NCBI GenBank assembly: GCA_965208945.1
Contig: OZ242366.1
Coordinates: 5,146,001-5,210,000, forward strand
Direction of reading: 5' to 3'
Source: JAPPLB01 sp965208945
Lineage (GTDB): Bacteria; Acidobacteriota; Terriglobia; Bryobacterales; UBA6623
Length of the DNA stretch: 64,000 bases
Under the pieces are notes generated by a model that saw nothing but the letters and a program-made list of their open reading frames with translations, had not been told where the DNA came from and made no database searches. Shown in pieces: positions 35,621 to 43,242 of this stretch. The first letter of the stretch is position 1. The number at the start of each line of letters is the position of its first letter. The position numbers and the translations under genes were made by a program.

Positions 35621-37126
35621 TCAGGGCCGAAGCAGCGACACATCGACGGGCGCAAATTCCGCCGTCTGCTCGACAAGGCTGGCCACGCTGACATCCAGCA
35701 GCTCCATCAGCGGGGCCGGATACACTCCCACGAAGAACACCATGATCACCAGGGGCACGAGGGTCGCCATCTCTCTCATGTCGAGATCGGGAAGAAGCGA
35801 GGACGCCCGTGTTGACGCCTGACCGAGAACGACACGCTGCAGCATCCAGAGCATGTACGCCGCCGCCAGGACAATTCCGCCCATCGAGAGCAGCACCCTG
35901 GGAAAGCTTGTATGAGAGGCGCCAATCAACACCAGGAATTCGCCGATGAAATTCGCCGTTCCCGGCAAGCCGAAAGCAGCCACGGAGAAAACGGCCAGCA
36001 AGACGGCAAAACGAGGCATCGGCTTGTGCAGGCCACCGTAGTCGCTGATCAAGCGGCTGTGCGTCCGGTCATACAATTGACCCACAGCCAGGAACAGTGC
36101 GCCCGTCGTGATGCCGTGATTGAACATCTGCAGAACGGCGCCCTGGATGCCCTGACTGTTGAACGCGAAGATTCCGAGCGTCACAAAACCCATGTGAGAA
36201 ATCGAAGAGTACGCCACCAGCTTCTTGAGATCCGACTGAGCCAGCGCCAGGCATCCGCCATACAGAATGGCCGCCACCGAGAACCAGAGAATCACCGGAG
36301 CGAAGGTCGCGGAAGCTTCCGGAAGAATGGGAAGACAGAACCGCAAGAACCCATAGCCGCCCATTTTCAAGAGCACGCCGGCCAGGATGACGCTGCCGGC
36401 CGTAGGTGCTTCCGAGTGGGCATCCGGCAGCCACGAATGCAACGGGACCATGGGCAGCTTGATGGCGAAACCCAACATGAGCGCAAGGAAAACCCAAAAC
36501 TGGACGTCGGAGGGCAATGTCTTTTCCGACAAGGCCAAGATATCGAAGGTGCGTCCGCCTTCCCAGTACAGGCCGAGAATCCCCACCAACAGCAGCAGAC
36601 TGCCCGTCAAGCTGTAGAGAACGAACTTGATGCCGGCAGCGACCCGCCCCGGCCCGCCCCAGAGAATGATCAGGAAATACATGGGAATCATCGTGACTTC
36701 CCACAACATGAAGAAAAGGAACAGATCCAGAGCCGTGAAGACCACCATCATGGCGCCTTCCACCAAGAGGATCAGGCTCATAAAGGCCTTTACCTTGGTG
36801 TCGATCGACTTCCAGGAGGCCAGCACGCAGATCGGGGCCAGCAACGTCGTCAGCAGGACCAGGAGCACACTGATGCCATCCACGCCCACCGCGTAGTGAA
36901 TGTTGAAGGTGGGCATCCACTCCCAACGCTCGACGAACTGCATGCCTTGCTGCGAGGAATCGAAACCGGACCACAAAGAAAGGGAGAGTCCAAGGGAAAC
37001 GAGCGTGCTGGCGAGAGCGATGCGCCGGACCCACTGCCGGGTTCTCGCAAAAGCCAAAACGGCAATCCCTAGAAACGGAACGGCAATCATCCAGCTAATC
37101 AGATGATCGGTAAGAACGGCATTCAT
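35621..37126 (-). CDS. NuoM-like proton-translocating antiporter subunit
   Basis: 501 aa, about fourteen membrane helices (PF00361 family). Conserved charged residues in LFFMLWEVTMIPMYFLI and AYSSISHMGF (the Glu and His/Lys of the channel) are present. It is the last gene of the DabA-Mrp cluster and is separated from the NuoL-like gene by repeat DNA (about 185 bp). No peripheral NADH dehydrogenase or quinone-binding subunits are present, so it acts in an antiporter-type complex, not as standard complex I. Confidence 0.88.
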   Translation of the reverse strand: MNAVLTDHLISWMIAVPFLGIAVLAFARTRQWVRRIALASTLVSLGLSLSLWSGFDSSQQGMQFVERWEWMPTFNIHYAVGVDGISVLLVLLTTLLAPICVLASWKSIDTKVKAFMSLILLVEGAMMVVFTALDLFLFFMLWEVTMIPMYFLIILWGGPGRVAAGIKFVLYSLTGSLLLLVGILGLYWEGGRTFDILALSEKTLPSDVQFWVFLALMLGFAIKLPMVPLHSWLPDAHSEAPTAGSVILAGVLLKMGGYGFLRFCLPILPEASATFAPVILWFSVAAILYGGCLALAQSDLKKLVAYSSISHMGFVTLGIFAFNSQGIQGAVLQMFNHGITTGALFLAVGQLYDRTHSRLISDYGGLHKPMPRFAVLLAVFSVAAFGLPGTANFIGEFLVLIGASHTSFPRVLLSMGGIVLAAAYMLWMLQRVVLGQASTRASSLLPDLDMREMATLVPLVIMVFFVGVYPAPLMELLDVSVASLVEQTAEFAPVDVSLLRP

Positions 37127-37311
37127 AGAAAATACTCCGGTTCAGGCGCTTCCAACGATCGAAGGCCGTGATTCGTGTTTCGTGAATCGTGATTCGTCGA
37201 AAACCTCAAAGGCCGTATTGCTGTGCTGGCGCGGGCGTCTCAAACCTCGTCCTGACGGCCCACTCAAGCATTTCCCCTCCCCACGCGGTGAGATATGCAG
37301 TCCAAGCAGTC
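37127..37311. repeat. Repeat block between the NuoM- and NuoL-like genes
   Basis: A family-B heptad block (37162-37216) followed by a degraded right half of family A (about 37220-37300). It interrupts an otherwise tightly packed antiporter operon. Confidence 0.7.
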
Positions 37312-39321
37312 TCATAACACCAACAAGTACAGCAGACCAATAGCCAACACCAACCAAACGACGGCGACCACCAGATTGTGCTGGAGCGTCCGCGGTTCGA
37401 TCCTCTGCAGCAGACCGCCGGTCTCTTCGCTGAGACGACCCAGTTGTTGCACGGCGCGATCCGTGCCTCGAAGATCAATCACTCTCCAGATCCATTCGGA
37501 CAGGCGAAGCGACGTACTCGCAATACCTTGAACCAGCCCTTCGATGCTGCGAGTGTCAACCGCTCCAGCCAGCCACCGGGAAAGTCGAATGACAGGCTTG
37601 ACAACACCAACATCGAACAACTCGTCAACGTACAGCTTGTTCAACAGCAAGACATACAGGGCTCGTGCCCACTCGCCGCGTCCGACAGCCGCGAATCCGC
37701 GGTTCCGACGGAGATACCAGGCAACACTCCAGCCTCCGACCGCCGCCAGAAAGGGGGCCACAAGCCAAGGGGAGAAGCCCCCGGCGGATTCCTGCAATCC
37801 GCCCGTCCGCCCCCCAATCGCAGGCGCCAGGAAAGCCGTGAACCACGACCAGAGGAAAACAAGAAGACATCCCACCAAGGCCGTCAACAACGCCGTACCG
37901 AAGACATGCGGCGGGGAAAACAAACTCGGCCGAACGACTTCCGATCCCGGTCCCACAGCGCCCGGACGTCCAAGACCCTGCTGAAACAGAGAGACGACCG
38001 CTCGAAAGGTGTACGCTCCCGTCAGAAACACGGTACCCAAAGCAATGACCCAGAACGCGATCCGCGCCGACGGCAAATGATGGGCGCTCCACATCTGCTC
38101 ATAGCTGCCCGAGAAGAGCACGAGCGGCGGGATGCAAGCCAGCAGCAAAGTCCCCACCAACAGCGATGGGGCGACCGGCGCAGTGGAGCTTTGCTCCTCT
38201 CCGTCTTCAGCGCTCCCGTGCGGAGTTATCGACCACAGGGAATCGCCGGTCGAAAGGAACAGGAAACCCTTGAGGAATCCGTGAGCCAAAAGATGAAAGA
38301 TCGCCACCACAAAGGCGCCGACGCCACAGGCAAAGATCATGAATCCGATATGGCTGATCGTGGAGTATGCCAAGAGCCTTTTAATGTCCGACTGAGTAAG
38401 CGCAACCAAGCCTCCGAACAACGCGGTCACCGCGCCCACGATTGCGATCACCGTCATGGCCGAGGGCGCAAGAAGCACCAACGGACTGAGCCGCACCAAA
38501 AGAAAGGGCCCGGCGTTGACCATCGTGGCGGCATGAATCAGCGCCGAGACAGGAGTCGGCGCCTCCATGGCGAAGGGAAGCCAAACGTGGAGAGGAAACT
38601 GGGCCGACTTGCCCAGTGCGCCCACCAGCAAACAAAGCGTAATCAGCGTATTGCTCTCGACCATCCATTCGAAGCCAGTCCATGCCAGCAGGTTGACGCT
38701 GCTGCCACCCGCGCCCGCAGCAGCCGCCAGAATTTCCTGAATGTCAAGCGTGCCGTAGGTGGCAAAAGTCAGGATTACGCCGAAGCCGAGGCCGACATCG
38801 GCGACAGCATTCACCAAGAAGGCCTTTGTCGCCGCCGTACAGGCTGACTCCCGATGGGCCCAGTGCGAGATCAACAGGTACGAACAGATCCCCATGACCT
38901 CCCAGCACATGTAGGTGACGAGCAGGTTGTTGCTCATCACCAGCATGACCATCGCGAAGGTAAACAGCGACATCACGGCGAAGAATCGACTGTATTTCGG
39001 ATCGCCGATCATGTAACGCACCGAATAAACATGAACGACGAAGCTGCCTGTCGTGACCAGAAGCAGCAACAGCACGGTCAACTGATCAACGTACAAATCG
39101 ACGTCGACAGCCAGCGCGCCGACTTCAATCAGCCGGTAGATGGGGATGGAGATCGGTCCGGTCGCGGCGACAGTGAAAAACGCGCCGATCGAAAGAGCCG
39201 CCGTCAATCCGACAGCCGGGACACCCAGCTTGTGGCTTGACTCGCCCAGCGATTTGCCGCCGAGGGCAAGAACCAGGAACGCCAACAGAGGCAACAGCGG
39301 AATGAACAGGTAGATCGACAT
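37312..39321 (-). CDS. NuoL/MrpA-N/DabB-like antiporter subunit
   Basis: 669 aa PF00361 protein of NuoL type. Channel residues are visible in VTYMCWEVMGICSYLL and LLAYSTISHIGFM, and there is a long C-terminal extension ending in a hydrophobic helix (LVVAVVWLVLAIGLLYLLVL). It could be the N-terminal half of a split MrpA or the DabB partner of DabA; DabB proteins are NuoL-like. It starts 28 bp downstream of mrpD. The C-terminal edge of the gene lies near a partial family-A repeat. Confidence 0.88.
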   Translation of the reverse strand: MSIYLFIPLLPLLAFLVLALGGKSLGESSHKLGVPAVGLTAALSIGAFFTVAATGPISIPIYRLIEVGALAVDVDLYVDQLTVLLLLLVTTGSFVVHVYSVRYMIGDPKYSRFFAVMSLFTFAMVMLVMSNNLLVTYMCWEVMGICSYLLISHWAHRESACTAATKAFLVNAVADVGLGFGVILTFATYGTLDIQEILAAAAGAGGSSVNLLAWTGFEWMVESNTLITLCLLVGALGKSAQFPLHVWLPFAMEAPTPVSALIHAATMVNAGPFLLVRLSPLVLLAPSAMTVIAIVGAVTALFGGLVALTQSDIKRLLAYSTISHIGFMIFACGVGAFVVAIFHLLAHGFLKGFLFLSTGDSLWSITPHGSAEDGEEQSSTAPVAPSLLVGTLLLACIPPLVLFSGSYEQMWSAHHLPSARIAFWVIALGTVFLTGAYTFRAVVSLFQQGLGRPGAVGPGSEVVRPSLFSPPHVFGTALLTALVGCLLVFLWSWFTAFLAPAIGGRTGGLQESAGGFSPWLVAPFLAAVGGWSVAWYLRRNRGFAAVGRGEWARALYVLLLNKLYVDELFDVGVVKPVIRLSRWLAGAVDTRSIEGLVQGIASTSLRLSEWIWRVIDLRGTDRAVQQLGRLSEETGGLLQRIEPRTLQHNLVVAVVWLVLAIGLLYLLVL

Positions 39322-39348
39322 GTTATTCCGTCAGCCCTTCTCGTTCCG

Positions 39349-40818
39349 TCATCGTCCAAGACCGCGCGTTGCGTCCAACAACACGTTCACGACGCGATCG
39401 CTCCACAAGCCCAGCCCCATGATCGCGACCGACAGCACCGCGACCGCGGTGCGGAAGGACAAGGGCGTTTCCACGTCCGGCACAAGCGGCGCCTTCCGAG
39501 CGCCTCGAAACAGTCTCTCCAAAACCCGGGCAAAATACGCCAACGTCACCAGAGTGGTAACAATGACAGCCGCGACAGCAAGATAATTGCCGCTCTCAAC
39601 GGCACTGAGCACGATATACCACTTCCCAAAAAAGCCACCGGTGGGAGGAAGGCCGACCATCGACAGGGCCGCGACGACGAATGCTCCCAGAACCCACGGA
39701 CTCGAGATGTTCATCCGCTCGAGATCATCGAGGGTCCGAGCTGCGTATTGATGAGCCAGGATGCCCGCCAGCATGAACAACGTGCACTGCATCACGGCGT
39801 CATTGAGCAGGTAGAACAGGCCACCCGTCAACCCCGTATGACTGCCCTGCCCCACGCCAATCAGCACCAGCCCGACATGAGCTATGCCGCCATAGGCGAA
39901 CATCTTCTTGAGGTCCGTCTGTATGAGCGCGAGCACGGAGCCGCCGACGGAAGCAAGGACTCCCAGAGCCCATACCATCGCGAAAACATCAACCTGGCGC
40001 ACTGACTCTCCTGAGCCAATGACCCAAAAGAGGATTCGCACCCACACCAGCAAAGTAACCTTCGTCAACAGGCCCGCAAGGATCGGGGCAGCCGTGTCCG
40101 GAGCGTCGGCGTATGCGTCCGGCAACCAGGCGTGCAGCGGCATCAGGGCCATCTTGATCCCCAGACCGATAAACATGAAGATCAAGCCGCCAATGACCGC
40201 CTTGGACTCGAGGAGACCGGGGGCTCGTTGCGCAAGGTCGGCGATGTTGAGCGTGCCGGTCGCGGCATAAAAGTAAGCCACGCCGAGCAGGTAGAAAGCC
40301 GCGCCCAGCGAGCCCATGAGGAGATAGCGAAAGGCCGACATCAACGCCCTTCCCCCAGGTACCGCCACCAAGGAGTACCCCGCAAGAGCGACAATCTCGA
40401 GAAACACAAAAATATTGAAAAGGTCTCCGGCGTAGATCACGCCAACAAGGCCCGATACCAACAAGAGAACGATGGTGTAGTAGGGGACCCTTCGTCCTTC
40501 CAGCGGCCCCGCCGGCAAGGGGGAGGAATACAGCACACAAATCAGGGCCAGCAGGCACGCGGCGGCCACCATGATCGAGGCCACCTCATCCGCTACCCAT
40601 TCAATACCGACCGGCGGCGCCCAGCCGCTGAAGGCATAGCGAATCTCACCACCAGCCAGGACAGACACCAGGCTGATCAAGGCCACGACAGCCGTGACGC
40701 AAAGAGCCGCCAGAGCGAGCGGCCGGCAGCGCTGCTCACCTTTGAGCGCCACCAGCGGAATACTGATCGCGGTGACGAACGGGATGAGGAACACCCATGC
40801 TGGAAGATGGTATGTCAT
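39349..40818 (-). CDS. mrpD: MrpD/MnhD-like cation/proton antiporter subunit D
   Basis: 489 aa PF00361 protein nearest to MrpD/NuoN. LFNIFVFLEIVALAGYSLV carries the conserved Glu of the first channel and FAYGGIAHVGLVLIGV the His/Gly region of the second. It overlaps mrpC by 4 bp. In Mrp complexes subunits A and D provide the proton and sodium paths. With the NuoL- and NuoM-like genes this makes three PF00361 subunits in one cluster. Confidence 0.9.
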   Translation of the reverse strand: MTYHLPAWVFLIPFVTAISIPLVALKGEQRCRPLALAALCVTAVVALISLVSVLAGGEIRYAFSGWAPPVGIEWVADEVASIMVAAACLLALICVLYSSPLPAGPLEGRRVPYYTIVLLLVSGLVGVIYAGDLFNIFVFLEIVALAGYSLVAVPGGRALMSAFRYLLMGSLGAAFYLLGVAYFYAATGTLNIADLAQRAPGLLESKAVIGGLIFMFIGLGIKMALMPLHAWLPDAYADAPDTAAPILAGLLTKVTLLVWVRILFWVIGSGESVRQVDVFAMVWALGVLASVGGSVLALIQTDLKKMFAYGGIAHVGLVLIGVGQGSHTGLTGGLFYLLNDAVMQCTLFMLAGILAHQYAARTLDDLERMNISSPWVLGAFVVAALSMVGLPPTGGFFGKWYIVLSAVESGNYLAVAAVIVTTLVTLAYFARVLERLFRGARKAPLVPDVETPLSFRTAVAVLSVAIMGLGLWSDRVVNVLLDATRGLGR

Positions 40819-41192
40819 TCCAGCCGCTTCAAGACCTCAACCTCATTCAGGGAACCAAACTGTCGATAGATAGCCGCCACCAAAGCCAGAGAGAGGCCCA
40901 GCGTCGCGACTTGAACCACAATCGCTGTCAACGTCAGAACGTGAGGCAATGGATTCACGTACATCTCCGGCCCGGCTGAAGCGGCCTCAGAAATCAAGAC
41001 AGGAACCGTCGCTCCTGATTTGGCGCTGGTCGTAACCAGAAAAAAGATGACGCTGGTCTGGACCAAGTACAGACCAATCAACTTCTTGACAAGGTTGTGA
41101 TGCACAACGGCGATATACAAGCCCCACAGGAACAAGATCACGAAAGCGATAAAGTTCGGCCTGTACAGCCACGCCTGAATCAATTCAACCAT
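40815..41192 (-). CDS. mrpC: MrpC/MnhC (NuoK-like) subunit
   Basis: 125 aa with three helices, like NuoK and MrpC. The start at 41192 is chosen because it overlaps the mrpB stop by 8 bp and gives the usual length; the frame is open further upstream within mrpB. Conserved features include the Gly-rich LIGLYLVQTSVIFFLV and the PHVLTLTAIVVQVATLGL helix seen in MrpC. Confidence 0.88.
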   Translation of the reverse strand: MVELIQAWLYRPNFIAFVILFLWGLYIAVVHHNLVKKLIGLYLVQTSVIFFLVTTSAKSGATVPVLISEAASAGPEMYVNPLPHVLTLTAIVVQVATLGLSLALVAAIYRQFGSLNEVEVLKRLE

Positions 41193-41637
41193 TGGACACC
41201 TCACCGCTACTGGCCGAATACAAGCTGAAAACGATGGAGACCGCGGCCACGGCGATGTCGGCCGCAACACCAATCTGAGTCAGGATGATCCCCAAATAGC
41301 GCCGCGTGGGCTCGTCGATACCCGGTAGCTGCATGTTGGAGTAGTTCAGGAACTCGCCGCCGCCGATCAAGCACAACCCCCCTACACCCGCAAAGATGAG
41401 CAGGCCGAGGCCGTCCGATTTCAGCACCCTCTTGGCCGCAGCCCCGGGTCGTCCCTCCGGGCCAAATATCAGGATGCCCGCAATGAGGCTCGCTCCCAAC
41501 ATGACCCCTCCGACGAAACCGCCACCCGGCCCGTATTGGCCGAAGAACAGGACATAGAGTCCGAAGAGCTGCACGAAAGGAATGAGGAACGCACCCGACC
41601 TCCTCACGATCATGCTGTCATGCGGTGACTGAATCAT
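41185..41637 (-). CDS. mrpB: MrpB/MnhB (MbhH-like) subunit
   Basis: 150 aa, four helices. The motif YVLFFGQYGPGGGFVGGV is the hallmark of MrpB. The start at 41637 overlaps the upstream stop as ATGA. In this cluster mrpB is a free-standing gene, while in many bacteria the related region is also fused to MrpA. Confidence 0.9.
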   Translation of the reverse strand: MIQSPHDSMIVRRSGAFLIPFVQLFGLYVLFFGQYGPGGGFVGGVMLGASLIAGILIFGPEGRPGAAAKRVLKSDGLGLLIFAGVGGLCLIGGGEFLNYSNMQLPGIDEPTRRYLGIILTQIGVAADIAVAAVSIVFSLYSASSGEVSNG

Positions 41638-42164
41638 GAGATCTTCCGCCTCAGCACGAGCCAACAGGCGATACCGGCCGTAAAGATCACGGCCGTCTCC
41701 ATCATCGTGTCCAGCGCCCGATAGTCCATGAGAACCGCCGTTACGACATTGGGAGTCCGAGTGTCGCTGAGGCTGTTTTCCAGATAGAACGGTGAAACAT
41801 GAACGCTGGCGGGCGCTTCAAGGTCGCCGAACGCCGGAAGATCCTCCGCCGCATAGAGGAGCAGCAATCCAAGCAACGGAAGCGCAATCACGGCGGCGAT
41901 GGGGGGCGGAGCGCGCTGAATCAGAGTATCTTTCGGCTTTGCGCAGAACAGCGCAAGCAGGAAAAACACCGTGGCCAAACCAGCTCCGACAACCGCCTCG
42001 ACAAACGCCACGTCCACGGCCCCCAACCATGCCCATACAAGCGCGAGGAAGAAGCTGTATGACCCAAGGATGAACACGGCGCTTACCAAGTCCTTTACAA
42101 CGATGGCGCCCCCGGCAGTCAGAATCAGCAAAACCAGCAAGGGCAGTTCAAAGGAGTACGTCAT
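41634..42164 (-). CDS. MbhD/MbhE-like subunit (DUF4040 plus MbhE), equivalent to the MrpA C-terminal region
   Basis: 176 aa. The first part (VVKDLVSAVFILGSYSF, then AFVEAVVGAGLATVFFL) is DUF4040/MbhD, and the last part (NVVTAVLMDYRALDTMMETA) matches MbhE. These two domains are normally at the C-terminus of MrpA. Their presence as a free gene with a NuoL-like gene elsewhere in the operon shows that MrpA is split here. The start at 42164 overlaps mrpG by 4 bp. Confidence 0.88.
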   Translation of the reverse strand: MTYSFELPLLVLLILTAGGAIVVKDLVSAVFILGSYSFFLALVWAWLGAVDVAFVEAVVGAGLATVFFLLALFCAKPKDTLIQRAPPPIAAVIALPLLGLLLLYAAEDLPAFGDLEAPASVHVSPFYLENSLSDTRTPNVVTAVLMDYRALDTMMETAVIFTAGIACWLVLRRKIS

Positions 42165-42460
42165 CCGCTCTCCCGCCTCCACGGTTTCATCCCGGAACGA
42201 AGCGCCGCCCGGACGGTTGCATGAGAGATCACGGGATTCAGCATGTAGAGCAAACCCAGGACAAGGAGGATCTTAAGGGCATTCGGGCTGAACCCATGTT
42301 CGACAGCCAAACCCACCAAAAGGAACAGCGCACCGAGGGAATCGGTGAGAGCTACGGCATGCGATCGAGAAAATACGTCGGGCAGACGAATCATCCCAAT
42401 GGCGGCCACAACCAGAAAAAAAAGGCCCACAAGCATCAGGCCAGCGCCCATCAACTCCAT
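42161..42460 (-). CDS. mrpG: MrpG/MnhG subunit
   Basis: 99 aa with three helices. The motif IGMIRLPDVFSRSHAVALTD (the RxPDxxxRxHA pattern) defines MrpG. It follows mrpF without a gap. MrpG is a small structural part of Mrp-type antiporters and of membrane-bound hydrogenases. Confidence 0.92.
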   Translation of the reverse strand: MELMGAGLMLVGLFFLVVAAIGMIRLPDVFSRSHAVALTDSLGALFLLVGLAVEHGFSPNALKILLVLGLLYMLNPVISHATVRAALRSGMKPWRRESG

Positions 42461-42727
42461 TCAGGCAGTTCCTCGCTGTTCCAGGTATTTAATGATGGCC
42501 AAGGCGCCCACCAAGTTCAGGAGGGCATAGCCGGTCGAGATGTCCACGAACATGTCCGAGCGTTCGTAGACGGTGCCGATGACAACCAGAAGGATGATCG
42601 CCTTGGTGGAGATTCCGTTCAACCCCAAGATTCTGTCGTAAATCGTGGGCCCGCGCACCACTCGGTACAAGTAGATTATGATCATGACCGCGAGGATATG
42701 CAGCACGAACAAATGGAATGCCGTCAC
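42461..42727 (-). CDS. mrpF: MrpF/MnhF subunit
   Basis: 88 aa with three helices. VVRGPTIYDRILGLNGIST matches the conserved RxxxGPTxxDRxLxLN motif of MrpF. It overlaps mrpE by 4 bp and abuts mrpG. Confidence 0.92.
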   Translation of the reverse strand: MTAFHLFVLHILAVMIIIYLYRVVRGPTIYDRILGLNGISTKAIILLVVIGTVYERSDMFVDISTGYALLNLVGALAIIKYLEQRGTA

Positions 42728-43218
42728 CCCCGAAGCCCCCTTCGCTTGAACAGGGATGCGACCTTTCGATCGAGCCGGAAAGTCGTCACATCCTGCGCGG
42801 TATGGTCATCCAAGGCGTGCACCAGCAGCTCATCGGCATCAGCCTCCGCAGTGATCGTTCCGGGAGTGAGCGTTATGGAGTTGCCGAGAAGGACGATCGC
42901 ATTTTCGTTGTCCAGCTCCGTTCGATGGCGAATGATTCTGGGGTCGATGGGCAGACGCGGATGAAGGATCAAAACGGAGAGGTGGAGGCCGCTCAAGAAA
43001 ATCCGCCAGAGGAGCCAAGGCAAATACGCGAACAGCCTTACCCAAGAAATGCTAAACGCGGCCGGGGTCAGTCTGTCGGTGTTCAAAAAGGCTACGCCAA
43101 AAGCCGCCGCCAAGCCAATCGCCATGTGAAGCAGGTTGTAACTGTCGGAAAGCAACAGCCAAAGAACGAAGAGAGCGGCTGTCCTCAGCGGCAGGGTTGT
43201 GGCGAGAAGGGCGCTCAT
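42724..43218 (-). CDS. mrpE: MrpE/MnhE subunit
   Basis: 164 aa. Two N-terminal helices are followed by a soluble domain with ENAIVLLGNSITLTPGTITA, the signature of MrpE, where the phrase NSITLTPGT is strongly conserved. It begins 24 bp after the dabA stop, so DabA and the Mrp genes appear to form one transcript. Confidence 0.92.
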   Translation of the reverse strand: MSALLATTLPLRTAALFVLWLLLSDSYNLLHMAIGLAAAFGVAFLNTDRLTPAAFSISWVRLFAYLPWLLWRIFLSGLHLSVLILHPRLPIDPRIIRHRTELDNENAIVLLGNSITLTPGTITAEADADELLVHALDDHTAQDVTTFRLDRKVASLFKRRGLRG

Positions 43219-43242
43219 GGTTTGGTCTCAGGGATGCCGGGC

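Noticed and set aside
36000..38847. Arg/Gln-rich plus-strand frames at 35912-37072 and 37378-38847
   Set aside because: Antisense shadows of the NuoM- and NuoL-like genes.
35621..39321. Respiratory complex I locus
   Set aside because: No NADH-, iron-sulfur- or quinone-binding subunits, while MrpB, C, E, F and G are present.
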